Shown one piece after another: positions 18,454-27,290 of a DNA stretch of 64,000 nt (position 1 is its first letter; the number at the start of each line of letters is the position of its first letter). Position numbers and translations under genes: made by a program. This stretch comes from Facilibium subflavum (lineage in GTDB: Bacteria; Pseudomonadota; Gammaproteobacteria; Francisellales; Francisellaceae): NCBI RefSeq assembly GCF_003574485.1, contig NZ_QLIT01000048.1, forward strand, positions 20,282 to 84,281, in the 5' to 3' direction. The notes under the pieces are model-generated. The model saw nothing but the letters and a program-made list of their open reading frames with translations. It ran no database searches and was not told the DNA's origin.

Positions 18454-19029
18454 TTACATAAAATCTAACGAGGTGATATTAACGTCAATACCATTTCGTT
18501 TTGCCTGGCGCAGCCAGTAATTGGATTGAAACATATCAACCGGAACACCAATACCTTTTTTGTACATATAGGCAAGGTATATCTGTGCTTCTGGATAATC
18601 GTTTCTAGCAGCCTTTTGAATCCAGTAAAAACCCACTGCAGAGTTGGCTTGAACACCGACACCCTGGAAATACATAAGACCCAGTTTAAATTGAGCCTCA
18701 GCATATCCTGTTGCAGCAGAGTATTGAATATAATTAACTGCTTTTGTCATGTTGCTACCTTGGCTTCCATTTTGCGAGAATTGTACCCCTTTTATAAAAG
18801 CTTCCTTGGGCGTAAGGTGAGCAATTGGTGCTTGCTTGATCTGGCAGTTTTCACCTTCGCAGGTATTTTTTTTAGCTGTTTTTGTGGTCAGTGTTGATTG
18901 AGAGGCAACGACTTCTTTGGCGGCTTTGGTTTGTTGTGGGTAAAGCATAAAGATGCCAAATGCGGTAATCACAAGCATAAATAATACGCTTATGGTTAAA
19001 AAGGAGGGTTTTCTCAATCTAAAACGCAT
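18454..19029 (-). CDS. Membrane-anchored Sel1-repeat protein
   Basis: 191 residues. A basic N-terminus and one hydrophobic segment (about residues 11-29, ITAFGIFMLYP) form a membrane anchor or uncleaved signal. A linker with two cysteines (CEGENC) follows, then two or three Sel1/TPR-like repeats marked by AEAQFKLGLMYFQGVGV and PEAQIYLAYMYKKGIGV (about residues 105-180). Sel1 proteins are protein-interaction scaffolds, often extracytoplasmic and linked to host contact in intracellular bacteria; no specific partner can be named. It is convergent with the NCS2 pair and may be in a minus-strand unit after folD. Confidence 0.8.
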   Translation of the reverse strand: MRFRLRKPSFLTISVLFMLVITAFGIFMLYPQQTKAAKEVVASQSTLTTKTAKKNTCEGENCQIKQAPIAHLTPKEAFIKGVQFSQNGSQGSNMTKAVNYIQYSAATGYAEAQFKLGLMYFQGVGVQANSAVGFYWIQKAARNDYPEAQIYLAYMYKKGIGVPVDMFQSNYWLRQAKRNGIDVNITSLDFM

Positions 19030-19050
19030 TGTGCTTTATACCTTTGTATT

Positions 19051-19923
19051 TTAAATATTTAAATGACTAGCGTTACGGTGTAATTGTTCACAGGCAAATA
19101 GTGTATTTTCAAGCAAGGTTGCAATCGTCATAGGGCCCACGCCACCTGGCACTGGCGTGATATAGGCTGCTTTATCTTTCACGCTGTCAAAATCTACATC
19201 ACCAACAATCTTACCATTATCTAATCGATTAATACCAACGTCAATAACAGTTACGCCTTGCTTTAAGTCTTTACCATGAATGAAATTAGGTTTGCCAACG
19301 GCTGCAACAACAATATCTGCACGCTGAAGGTGTTCAGTCAGATCATATGTGTGTCGGTGACAAGCGGTTACGGTAACCCCAGCCAGCAAAAGCTCTAATA
19401 ACATGGGCCTGCCAACGATATTTGATGCACCGACAATAACAGCATGCTTGCCTTTGAGATCACCCAATGTATTTTCCAACAGTGTCATAATGCCTTTTGG
19501 TGTGCAAGGTCGTAATAAAGGGTTGCGCTGTAACAGTTTGCCAACATTATAAGGATGAAAGCCATCAACATCTTTATCGGGTGTTATTGCTTCAAGTACC
19601 TTTTCTGTATCAATATGTGCAGGTAATGGCAGTTGTACTAGGATACCATCAATTGTTGCATCTTTATTTAATTGATCGATTAAAGCAAGAAGTTCGTCAT
19701 TGCTGATAGAGGTCTCTAAATCATAGTTTCTGGACACAAAACCCACATCTTCGCACGCTTTTCGTTTATTATGAACATAAATCATTGATGCAGGATCATT
19801 GCCAACGATAATAACTGCCAATCCTGGTACACGCTGGTTTTGCTGTTTACGTAAGTTTACTTTTTGTTTGATTAATGCTCTTAATTGCTTGGCTTGTGAC
19901 TTCCCATCAATGATTTTGCTCAT
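19051..19923 (-). CDS. folD: Bifunctional methylenetetrahydrofolate dehydrogenase/cyclohydrolase
   Basis: 290 residues from the ATG at 19923, with AAAGGA upstream; the ORF begins slightly earlier. The active-site tyrosine-lysine region ([17 protein letters not shown]), the GILVQLPLP and [15 protein letters not shown] motifs and the C-terminal [19 protein letters not shown] are all present. FolD interconverts 5,10-methylene-THF and 10-formyl-THF, supplying formyl groups to purine synthesis and to Fmt (encoded at 30.1-31.1 kb). It stands between plsY and the Sel1 gene, all minus strand. Confidence 0.96.
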   Translation of the reverse strand: MSKIIDGKSQAKQLRALIKQKVNLRKQQNQRVPGLAVIIVGNDPASMIYVHNKRKACEDVGFVSRNYDLETSISNDELLALIDQLNKDATIDGILVQLPLPAHIDTEKVLEAITPDKDVDGFHPYNVGKLLQRNPLLRPCTPKGIMTLLENTLGDLKGKHAVIVGASNIVGRPMLLELLLAGVTVTACHRHTYDLTEHLQRADIVVAAVGKPNFIHGKDLKQGVTVIDVGINRLDNGKIVGDVDFDSVKDKAAYITPVPGGVGPMTIATLLENTLFACEQLHRNASHLNI

Positions 19924-20002
19924 TTTGGTTCCTTTAAAACCCATTGCTCTGGGTTGCTATTATATTGATACAATGGGTTATTGACAAAGGGTTTTTGTTG
20001 CT

Positions 20003-20605
20003 TTAAGGCAAGGAGGATTTCTTTTGCCCAATCTTGCTTTCAGTGCCTGATAATAGGCGTTTGATGTTTTCTTGATGGCGGATAATAACAAGTATTGCAA
20101 TAATAATAAAAGGGGCTGCACTGTATACACCATAAAAAATTATGGTACACAAAGTGGTAATAATGGTTGCAATAAGCGCGGACAAAGAGGAGTAACGGGT
20201 TAAAAAGGCTAAAACAAGCCAGCTGATAACAAATATTGCACCAATAAGCCAGTTATAGCCAAATAAAACACCGATTAAGGTTGCCACCCCTTTGCCGCCT
20301 TTAAAGCCAAAAAAGACGGGAAATATATGCCCAAGGATTGCAAAAAGCGCAACCGTGGCAATTTGTATTTCTGTTAAACCAAAAAAATGTGCACCAAGTA
20401 CGGGGATAAAACCCTTTAAGGCATCACCTAATAGCGTAATAATCGCGGCTTTTTTACCACCTAAACGTAATACATTGGTCGCACCTGGGTTGCCTGAACC
20501 TATGGTTCTTGGTGAAGGCAGCCGCAGCACAAAGCAGGTCAAAATAGCGCAGTTAATTGAGCCAAAAAGGTAAGCTATGATTAACAACAAGACAAATGTA
20601 AGCAT
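20003..20605 (-). CDS. plsY: Acyl-phosphate:glycerol-3-phosphate acyltransferase
   Basis: 200 residues with about five membrane segments. The three PlsY motifs are visible: FGSINCAIL with the neighbouring GSGNPGATNVLR, the central GHIFPVFFGFKGGKGVAT, and the C-terminal IIRHQENIKRLLSGTE. The enzyme transfers acyl groups from acyl-phosphate to glycerol-3-phosphate in the first step of phospholipid synthesis at the inner membrane. It is divergent from waaC, with 209 bp between them. Confidence 0.95.
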   Translation of the reverse strand: MLTFVLLLIIAYLFGSINCAILTCFVLRLPSPRTIGSGNPGATNVLRLGGKKAAIITLLGDALKGFIPVLGAHFFGLTEIQIATVALFAILGHIFPVFFGFKGGKGVATLIGVLFGYNWLIGAIFVISWLVLAFLTRYSSLSALIATIITTLCTIIFYGVYSAAPFIIIAILVIIRHQENIKRLLSGTESKIGQKKSSLP

Positions 20606-20814
20606 TGATTTTATCCATGATTATGTTTTTTATTTTGATGAGTTTCCAGGCTTTGTTTATAGATGTCAAGTGAATATTAAGGCGTGCGCATATGCTAGGA
20701 CTATTTACAATAAACCTGCTGATTCAGCGGTATAAACTAAAGAGATGTCATTTTTAGAAAATATCGGTACAATAATCGAAGTTATAAGTAGAACACAAAA
20801 TAAAAGCACAGAAA

Positions 20815-21846
20815 ATGACAAAGCGTTGCTTAATTATAAAAACCTCATCATTGGGGGATGTTATTCATATGCTGCCGGCGATAACACAAGCCAAACAAAA
20901 GCGACCAGATATTGTTTTTGACTGGGTGGTGGAGGCATCATTTGATGAAATTCCTCGCTGGCATAAAGCGATAGATGAGGTTATTCCGGTTGAAATAAGA
21001 AAGTGGCGTAAACATATTATTAAACATTACCGCGACATTCGTCAGTTTAAAAAGCGTTTAAAAGCCCAACATTATGATTATGTGATTGATGCGCAAGGAT
21101 TGATAAAAAGTGCCTGGATTGCTTTTTTAGCAAAAGGTGTAAGCTATGGTCTTGATAAGAAAAGTGCACGAGAACCCATATCACGTTTTTTCTACCGACA
21201 TAAAGTACATGTGCCAAAAGGCTTGCATGCAGTTGACCGTTTGCAGTTATTATTGGCAAGTGTATTAGACTATAAGCCTGAGCTTGAACATATAGATTAT
21301 GGTATTCAGTATCAATGGCATATGAATCAGTGTCAAAACCAGGTGATTTTTTTGCATGGAACTACCTGGCCAAGCAAGCATTGGTGCTTGTCGCATTGGC
21401 AGGCCTTGGCAAAATTATTTTCAGATCAAGGTGTAAAAGTATTATTACCATGGGGTAATGATAAAGAATATGAACAGGCATGTAAAATAGCCGATAGACT
21501 GGAACATGTTATTGTACTACCAAAATTAAATCTGACGGAATTAGCAAAATATTTTGTTCAAAGTAAAGCAGTGATTGCTGTCGATACTGGGTTATCGCAT
21601 TTAGCAGCCGCCTGTCATGTTCCGACACTTTGTATTTATGGATCAACCTCTGCTAAGCTTACAGGTGCAAAAGGTGGGCGCGTTATTCATGTATCATCAA
21701 AGCTTACTTGCTCACCTTGTTTGAAAAAAGTATGCCCAATTACAAAAGAGGCTTTTGCCCCATGCCAAGTATCAGTTAGCGCACAGAATGTCTATGATCG
21801 TATAAACCAAATGTGGCAGCAAATTGATTTTCCTGATGCATTATAA
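20815..21846 (+). CDS. waaC: LPS heptosyltransferase I
   Basis: 343 residues of glycosyltransferase family 9. The N-terminal RCLIIKTSSLGDVIHMLPA (acceptor/GDP-heptose domain signature) and C-terminal VDTGLSHLAAACHVPTLCIYG (nucleotide-sugar binding) are typical of WaaC, which adds the first heptose to Kdo2-lipid A on the cytoplasmic face of the inner membrane. It implies that the organism makes a heptose-containing core. No other LPS gene is adjacent; a small secreted protein gene follows 60 bp later. Confidence 0.88.
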   Translation: MTKRCLIIKTSSLGDVIHMLPAITQAKQKRPDIVFDWVVEASFDEIPRWHKAIDEVIPVEIRKWRKHIIKHYRDIRQFKKRLKAQHYDYVIDAQGLIKSAWIAFLAKGVSYGLDKKSAREPISRFFYRHKVHVPKGLHAVDRLQLLLASVLDYKPELEHIDYGIQYQWHMNQCQNQVIFLHGTTWPSKHWCLSHWQALAKLFSDQGVKVLLPWGNDKEYEQACKIADRLEHVIVLPKLNLTELAKYFVQSKAVIAVDTGLSHLAAACHVPTLCIYGSTSAKLTGAKGGRVIHVSSKLTCSPCLKKVCPITKEAFAPCQVSVSAQNVYDRINQMWQQIDFPDAL

Positions 21847-21906
21847 ATTGTATTACAGCATCTTTTTTGTTAAAAATTTTTAAAAGCGCAATAGCACAGG
21901 TGTCAG

Positions 21907-22293
21907 ATGAAAAAATATATATCGATTTTATTTTTGGGGTTTGCAATGATCTCAAGTGTTGCATTTTCAAGCACAACAGATGATACAAATAACAAACCAG
22001 AAGAAGCACAAGCGTGTAAAGCTGATAGTTATGATTGTCAGGGTAATTGGGATCTTTTCAAAAAAGGAGTGATAGATGCCTCAACTGCGACAAAAAATGC
22101 AGCGGTAGATGCCGGCAAAAAAGTAAGTGATTATAGTCAAAAAGCATGGGATAAAACAAAAGCAGCAAGCAAGGAAGGCTGGGAAGATACAAAGCGCTTT
22201 GTAAATGAAACCAAACAAAATATTCAACAACACTTCTCAGACGACAGTACGCAAGAAAATCAGGAAAAATCAAGTCAAGGCAGCGAAAAATAG
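21907..22293 (+). CDS. Small secreted helical protein of unknown function
   Basis: 128 residues. Residues 1-22 (MKKYISILFLGFAMISSVAFS) form a clear signal peptide, so the product is exported. The mature part has one cysteine pair (ACKADSYDCQGNW) and then a long, charged, alanine/lysine-rich amphipathic helix region with repeating VSDYSQKAWDKTKAASKEGW character, ending in a polar Gln/Ser/Glu tail. I do not recognise a family; it resembles generic LEA/YtxH-like helical proteins only in composition. It follows waaC at 60 bp and precedes hpf. Confidence 0.7.
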   Translation: MKKYISILFLGFAMISSVAFSSTTDDTNNKPEEAQACKADSYDCQGNWDLFKKGVIDASTATKNAAVDAGKKVSDYSQKAWDKTKAASKEGWEDTKRFVNETKQNIQQHFSDDSTQENQEKSSQGSEK

Positions 22294-22425
22294 TGAATAA
22301 AATTGTGCTGTAATAGCTGGTAATTTATGTATGAAAGCACTAACCTTAAAGGTAGGTAATATAAGAATAAATAATATTTCTTATGTTATATTTGTTCACA
22401 ATGACAATGATGGAGGACCTAAGTT

Positions 22426-22812
22426 ATGTCAATTCAAATCACAGGCCGTCATTTGGAAATTACAAATGCATTAAAAAGCTATGTTGAAGATAAACTAAGT
22501 AAATTAAATAATCATTTTGATCACATTATAGCCACAAGAGTCATTCTATCGGTAGAAAGAGAAAAGCAGATGGCTGAAGCAGTTGTGAATGTTCCAGGCA
22601 ATGAATTTGTTGCCAAAGCAGATGGCCGTGATATGTATGCCGCTATTGACATGCTAAAAGATAAACTTGATGCACAGGTGAGAAAACATAAGCAAAAGCT
22701 AAAGGAACATCGTGCAGAACGTCCTGCAGAGCAGTTAGCAGAGGCGGAAGAAAACTATCAAGAGGCTGTTTTTGAGCAAGAGCATCCTGAAAACCAAGAA
22801 ATATCTTCTTAA
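22426..22812 (+). CDS. hpf: Ribosome hibernation promoting factor
   Basis: 128 residues of the HPF/YfiA (RaiA) family: ITGRHLEITNALKSYVEDKLSKL at the N-terminus, the beta-strand region, then DGRDMYAAIDMLKDKLDAQVRKHKQKLKEHR. It binds the decoding centre of the 30S subunit and helps form inactive 100S dimers in stationary phase. It is the short type with an acidic tail and no long-HPF dimerisation domain. GGAGG lies upstream at good spacing. ptsN follows 23 bp later, as in the gammaproteobacterial rpoN locus, but rpoN is absent here. Confidence 0.93.
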   Translation: MSIQITGRHLEITNALKSYVEDKLSKLNNHFDHIIATRVILSVEREKQMAEAVVNVPGNEFVAKADGRDMYAAIDMLKDKLDAQVRKHKQKLKEHRAERPAEQLAEAEENYQEAVFEQEHPENQEISS

Positions 22813-22835
22813 ATATGATCAATTAAATTTTATCC

Positions 22836-23300
22836 ATGAGCTTTCTATCTCCTTTTATTTCTAAAGATCGTACGGTAAATAAAGCTTCTTTAAAAAGTCA
22901 GAAGCGGATTTTTGAAGTATTGAGTAATTTATTGCATACACCTGATGATGAAATCAGCAGTGATTTGATTTATCAAAAACTTTTTGATCGAGAAAGAATT
23001 GGTAGTACGGCAATTGGCAAAGGTGTCGCCGTGCCACATTGCCGAATTGCTGGCATTATGGTAACACGTTTAGCGATTTTAACACTTGATGTGCCTATTG
23101 AATATGAGATGACAAATGAGCCTGTGGATATATTTATTGCGGCCATTTTCCCTGAAAGTGTTAAAGATGTTCATATTGCTTTTATGGGGGAGCTTGTCAA
23201 GTTTCTGAAGAAAAAGGGGACGTTAACGAATATCCGTCAAGCGCAATCAAATGAACAATTATATCAATTGTTTTTATCCGCTTCAGATGTTACCCCTTAA
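22836..23300 (+). CDS. ptsN: PTS IIA-like nitrogen regulatory protein
   Basis: 154 residues of the EIIA-Ntr family. The phosphorylated histidine lies in GVAVPHCRI (about residue 68), preceded by the usual STAIGKG. EIIA-Ntr receives phosphate from NPr/HPr and regulates potassium uptake and other targets instead of importing sugar. The gene sits between hpf and an HPr-kinase-like gene whose start overlaps its last 14 bp. No ptsP or ptsO was recognised in the window. Confidence 0.93.
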   Translation: MSFLSPFISKDRTVNKASLKSQKRIFEVLSNLLHTPDDEISSDLIYQKLFDRERIGSTAIGKGVAVPHCRIAGIMVTRLAILTLDVPIEYEMTNEPVDIFIAAIFPESVKDVHIAFMGELVKFLKKKGTLTNIRQAQSNEQLYQLFLSASDVTP

Positions 23301-23688
23301 ATTTATTACCATTCATGCCAACTTCGTTGCCAGAAAAAATCGTGGTGTATTGATTTTTGGTGCGCCCGGTGTTGGCAAATCCCATTTAAGCCACGTACTG
23401 GTGCAGAAGCATGGCTATCATTTAATTGCCGATGATTTAGTGCTGTTACGTCATCAAAAAAAAGGTATCCTTGGTGAACTACCCAATGCGGATTACCTTG
23501 GTTTGTTGCATCTTAAAGAAAAGGGTTTTGTAAAGGTTACACAGGCAAGCTCCAGGCATGCGATTACTGATGTCATAGAAATTGGTAATCAGATAGGGAA
23601 CATGGATCAGATAAAATTATTAAACCAGAATTTTTTGGTGCCCACATTCATCTGGCAAGTGGCGCTACAATACTGTCTTAAAATATAG
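23287..23688 (+). CDS. hprK: HPr kinase/phosphorylase-like protein, short form
   Basis: 133 residues from the ATG at 23287 (MLPLKFITIHAN), which overlaps the ptsN end. Walker A GAPGVGKS near residue 24 and the acidic strand LIADDLVLL match the catalytic domain of HPr kinase/phosphorylase. Like alphaproteobacterial HprK, it has no N-terminal domain and is only the kinase core. The C-terminus (VPTFIWQVALQYCLKI) fits this short class. It would phosphorylate HPr/NPr on serine, linking to ptsN next door. The usual gammaproteobacterial neighbour rapZ is missing. Confidence 0.78.
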   Translation: MLPLKFITIHANFVARKNRGVLIFGAPGVGKSHLSHVLVQKHGYHLIADDLVLLRHQKKGILGELPNADYLGLLHLKEKGFVKVTQASSRHAITDVIEIGNQIGNMDQIKLLNQNFLVPTFIWQVALQYCLKI

Positions 23689-23872
23689 GGATTCACGAAT
23701 AGCTCTTGTGTGGATTCCCACCAAAAAAATAACGTATAAGTCAAACATTTACTATGATGAAGTTTTTAGTTACCCAGTAGATTTCTTTTTCTATGATGGT
23801 GACTTACCTGGTATCCAAGCATAAGTCAGAAAGTTTGTCATCGAAATTTCATTAAAATAATAAAAAACAGGG

Positions 23873-23900
23873 TGGACTTTTTCATAGCATTCAGTATAAT
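23873..23900 (+). promoter_or_regulatory. Sigma-70-type promoter of the 5S rRNA gene
   Basis: TGGACT (23873-23878, four of six to TTGACA), a 16-bp spacer and a perfect TATAAT (23895-23900). The expected start of transcription, 6-7 bp downstream, coincides with the first base of the 5S molecule, so this 5S may need no 5' processing from a longer precursor. Confidence 0.6.
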
Positions 23901-23905
23901 TGCCT

Positions 23906-24024
23906 TGTCTGATGATAATAGCAAGTTGGTACCACCTGATTCCATGCCGAACTCAGAAGTGAAACAACTTAGCGCCGATGATAGTATGGTTATTTGCCAT
24001 GTGAAAGTAGGTCATCATCAGGCA
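23906..24024 (+). rRNA. rrf: 5S ribosomal RNA, isolated copy
   Basis: The central part has the conserved CCGAACTCAGAAGTGAAAC and AGCGCCGATGATAGTATGG blocks of gammaproteobacterial 5S rRNA. The ends pair with each other: TTGTCTGATGAT at the 5' side with ATCATCAGGCAT at the 3' side, allowing G-U pairs. Length about 119. No 16S or 23S sequence is next to it: hprK lies upstream and lolC downstream. The ends are estimated from pairing and may be off by a base or two. No obvious hairpin terminator follows, only T-rich sequence. Confidence 0.92.
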
Positions 24025-24223
24025 TTTTCCATTCCCCATTTTTTATCGAGTAAATATATTGAATTTCATTTACTATCAAAATATCTATAACATGTGCTAG
24101 CTAAAGCATTCAGTTGGGCAGGTAGTTTATAAAAAATAACAAAAGCCATAAAACCCGTTCTTTGTTTTGCTTTTTGTGCTAGTATTTCAGCTAGTTGAAG
24201 ACAGTAAACATAAAAAGGCCAAC

Positions 24224-25474
24224 ATGTATCGTCCGCTGCCACTTTTTATTGGTCTGCGCTATTTGCGTGCAAAGAAAAAAAATCAGTTTATATCCATTAT
24301 CTCTGGTATTTCATTTGTCGGTATTGCGTTGGGCGTTGCCGTGCTAATAACGGTAATGTCTGTGATGAATGGCTTTGATGAGCAGATTAAAGACCGCATT
24401 TTAATGATGGTGCCGCCAGTTAAAGTTTACCAGGCTGGTGGAAAATTATATGATTGGCAGGCGCTTTCCCAGCACTTACAAGAAAAAGATAAAAGGATTA
24501 CGGGAGCAGCCCCCATTATTGAAGGCCAGGCCTTGTTATCCATGGGTGGCAGTAATGCCTTTGCTGCGATTCAAGGTATCGATCCCAAATATGAAGATAG
24601 TGTTGTACCTGTTGGCCAGCATATGGTTGAAGGCAGGCTTTCACAGCTTAAAACAGGAGAATTTAATATTGTTTTGGGTAAATATCTGGCACAATCCTTA
24701 GGGGTTAAGGTTGGCGATAAAATTACCGTGATCATTCCTCAGGCAAATTTGACACCCGCAGGTCTTATGCCAAGATTAAAGCAATTTAAAGTATCCGGTA
24801 TCTTTTCGGTGAGTTACCAATATGATAGTTATTATGCGCTGATTAACATTAATGATGCGGCAAAGCTTTTTCAGATGGGTGATTCAGTGACAGCTTTACA
24901 GCTGGGGGTTAAGGATATCTATCAAGCGCCTTTTTTAAAAGAGACCTTAAATACCCAGCTATTACCAAGCTTTTATGTTGCACGTGACTGGACAGATGAA
25001 AATAAGAGTTTTTTCCAGGCGCTACAGATGGAAAAAACGATGATGTTTTTTATTTTGTTGTTAATTATTGCAGTGGCAATTTTTAACCTCTTATCATCGC
25101 TTGTCATGGTTGTTACCGATAAGCGTGCAGATATTGCAATCTTGCGAACTTTGGGCATGTCATCGCGCCAGATTATTATGACTTTTATTATTCAAGGTCT
25201 TGCCATTGGTATTATTGGTATATTAATAGGGGTTGGACTTGGGGTTTTACTGTCATTAAATGCCACTGAAATCGTTAACTGGATTCAAAACGTATTTGGT
25301 GTGCAGTTTTTAAGCCCAAGTGTTTATCAGATTGATTTCATTCCATCAAAGCTTGATTATCTAGATGTTATCAAGGTCGGCATTGCGGCATTGACATTAA
25401 GCTTTTTGGCAACTTTATATCCTGCCTGGAGTGCTTCACGTGTTCAACCAGTAGAGGCGTTACGTTATGAGTAA
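24224..25474 (+). CDS. lolC: Lipoprotein-releasing ABC transporter permease LolC/LolE
   Basis: 416 residues from the ATG at 24224 with AAAAGG upstream; the longer frame from 24167 is not supported. The N-terminus LFIGLRYLRAKKKNQFISIISGIS and following membrane helix, a large periplasmic domain with the TPAGLMPRLKQFKVSGIF hook region, then three more membrane helices near the C-terminus are typical. LolCDE extracts outer-membrane lipoproteins from the inner membrane and passes them to LolA. Only one permease gene is present beside lolD, so this may be a LolF-type protein acting as a homodimer, as described in Francisella. Confidence 0.92.
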   Translation: MYRPLPLFIGLRYLRAKKKNQFISIISGISFVGIALGVAVLITVMSVMNGFDEQIKDRILMMVPPVKVYQAGGKLYDWQALSQHLQEKDKRITGAAPIIEGQALLSMGGSNAFAAIQGIDPKYEDSVVPVGQHMVEGRLSQLKTGEFNIVLGKYLAQSLGVKVGDKITVIIPQANLTPAGLMPRLKQFKVSGIFSVSYQYDSYYALININDAAKLFQMGDSVTALQLGVKDIYQAPFLKETLNTQLLPSFYVARDWTDENKSFFQALQMEKTMMFFILLLIIAVAIFNLLSSLVMVVTDKRADIAILRTLGMSSRQIIMTFIIQGLAIGIIGILIGVGLGVLLSLNATEIVNWIQNVFGVQFLSPSVYQIDFIPSKLDYLDVIKVGIAALTLSFLATLYPAWSASRVQPVEALRYE

Positions 25475-26165
25475 AGAGATTGTACTTGCTTGCCAATCAT
25501 TATCTAAAACCTACCAGGATGGTAAGCAAAAAATCAATGTTATTCATGATATTAATCTGCAGGTGGTTAAAGGTCAGAAAGTCGCTATTTTAGGTCAATC
25601 AGGCTCAGGTAAAACAACGCTTTTAAATCTTTTAGGCGGCTTGGATAAACCAACAACAGGAAAGGTCTATTTAAGCGACTGCCGATTTGATCATCTATCG
25701 GCAAATAAGCGCGCATTAATGCGTAATAAACATTTAGGGTTTATTTATCAACTGCATCATTTATTGCCTGAGTTTAGTGCGCTTGACAATGTTTTACTGC
25801 CTTTAATGATGCGAGAGGGTGTGAATAAAGCTCAGGCTGTAAAAAGAGCCAGGGAAATGCTTGATATCGTTGGACTTTGTCATCGAATGGATCATAAACC
25901 GGCAACGCTTTCAGGTGGTGAGCGCCAGCGTGTTGCTATTGCCAGAGCTTTGGTTACCCAGCCAAGCTGTGTGCTTGCAGATGAGCCAACAGGAAACCTT
26001 GATGCACATAATTCCGAGAATATATTAAAACTTATTAACACATTGAGTGATCAGTTTGCTATAAGCTTTGTTGTCGTCACACATGATTATGCCTTTGCAA
26101 AACAGATGGATCATATTTATGAAATTGAAGATGGGCATCTGATCGATAGGCCAGGTCTTTATTAA
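25467..26165 (+). CDS. lolD: Lipoprotein-releasing ABC transporter ATPase
   Basis: 232 residues with a full ABC ATPase: Walker A GQSGSGKTT (near residue 42), the LolD/MacB-type LGFIYQLHHLLPEFSALDNVLLPLMM Q-loop region (split here for description), signature LSGGERQRVAIARAL and Walker B VLADEPTGNLD. It overlaps lolC by 8 bp, so the two are translationally coupled. The complex works with Lnt, encoded at 45-46.5 kb, in lipoprotein maturation and sorting. Confidence 0.95.
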   Translation: MSKEIVLACQSLSKTYQDGKQKINVIHDINLQVVKGQKVAILGQSGSGKTTLLNLLGGLDKPTTGKVYLSDCRFDHLSANKRALMRNKHLGFIYQLHHLLPEFSALDNVLLPLMMREGVNKAQAVKRAREMLDIVGLCHRMDHKPATLSGGERQRVAIARALVTQPSCVLADEPTGNLDAHNSENILKLINTLSDQFAISFVVVTHDYAFAKQMDHIYEIEDGHLIDRPGLY

Positions 26166-26213
26166 AGGCGGTGATGGCCGCAACCGTAAAATGTTCCAAT
26201 AATAAAAAATGTA

Positions 26214-27290
26214 TTACCAGTTAACCGTTTTAAGCGATAAATCAAGCTTCTCTACCTGTTTTAATAAGGTGCTTTTATCTAAAAGGCCTGATTTTGCATC
26301 ATGTGTCTGAATCACTGAGGCGCTATTGACAAGCCCATAGGCAACAGCCTCAGCAATGCTTTTGCCTGAATAAATCCCACCGCAAAAGCTTGAACCAAAA
26401 GCATCACCGGCACCTAGCGTGTTAACGATGTTTTCAACTTTTAATGCAGGGTGAAAATAAAGCTCTTTTTCTGTACCAACATAAACACCATTACTACCAT
26501 CAGTGACAACGACGATGCTGGGACCAAGTGATAAGGTTTTTTGAAAGAATTCTTTTAATGAAAAGAAACTGTCTTGAAAAACAGGTTGGGTTTCTAATAA
26601 ATTTTGTTGATTTTTAACGTCTTTTTCTTGATTTTCATCAGTGAGTAAAGAGCTCATAAGTTTCTGGGCTTCTTCATAGTTTAGAATTAAAATATCAATA
26701 CCATGCAAGGATTCCTTGATAAATCCGTTGCCTACTTCAAGCTGACTATTACCGGGGTTAATGGCAACTTTTGTATCATGTTCTTTGGCAAATTTAACAA
26801 TCTGTGGTAATTGTGCAGCTGAGGTTTTACTCAATGAGGTCACATAAACAAAATCTGCCGCTTTAATCGCATTTTCAGGTAGATCTTCAGTTAACAAATC
26901 ACGATTAGCACCTCGATAAGCAAATATGGTGCGATCACCTTTTAATGAAGGCACAACATAAGAGGTTGCTGTACCGTAATGCTCAGAAAATCGTACCTCA
27001 TCTGTGTTGATGTCCTGATCTTTAAGCTCTTGTAAAACCGATTGACCAATGTTGTCACGACCAATTTTGCCAAAAAAACTGACATCAAATCCAAGCCTTT
27101 TTAAGGACACTGCCGCATTTGTCGCACCACCGCCGCTAAAGCATTTTTGTTTTGTGACTTCGATTTTCGCACCCTCTTCTAACAAAAGATAGGACTGGGT
27201 AGTCGCAGGCTTTTGGATTTCCATGGTTTCCATTTCTTCATATTCAATAATGGTGTCTAATGTGGCACCACCGATTGTTAGTACTTTCAT
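26214..27290 (-). CDS. PfkB-family carbohydrate/nucleoside kinase
   Basis: 358 residues from the ATG at 27290. The N-terminal signature GGATNAAVSLKRLGF with GKIGRDNIGQSVL and the C-terminal catalytic motif NTLGAGDAFGSSFCGG (aspartate base in GAGD) place it in the ribokinase/adenosine kinase family. The substrate is not predictable. A charged insert around residues 218-245 (ENQEKDVKNQQ) is not part of the common core. Its start codon overlaps the stop of trpE(G) (TAATG), so it is translationally coupled to anthranilate synthase; the reason is unclear. Confidence 0.85.
   Translation of the reverse strand: MKVLTIGGATLDTIIEYEEMETMEIQKPATTQSYLLLEEGAKIEVTKQKCFSGGGATNAAVSLKRLGFDVSFFGKIGRDNIGQSVLQELKDQDINTDEVRFSEHYGTATSYVVPSLKGDRTIFAYRGANRDLLTEDLPENAIKAADFVYVTSLSKTSAAQLPQIVKFAKEHDTKVAINPGNSQLEVGNGFIKESLHGIDILILNYEEAQKLMSSLLTDENQEKDVKNQQNLLETQPVFQDSFFSLKEFFQKTLSLGPSIVVVTDGSNGVYVGTEKELYFHPALKVENIVNTLGAGDAFGSSFCGGIYSGKSIAEAVAYGLVNSASVIQTHDAKSGLLDKSTLLKQVEKLDLSLKTVNW

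Noticed and set aside
23689..23872. Remnant of rapZ or of a longer hprK between hprK and the 5S gene
   Set aside because: No frame in this stretch gives a recognisable continuation; the hprK core ends in a way consistent with short HprK proteins.
23872..24090. 72-residue plus-strand ORF over the 5S region
   Set aside because: The sequence is 5S rRNA; the reading frame is incidental.
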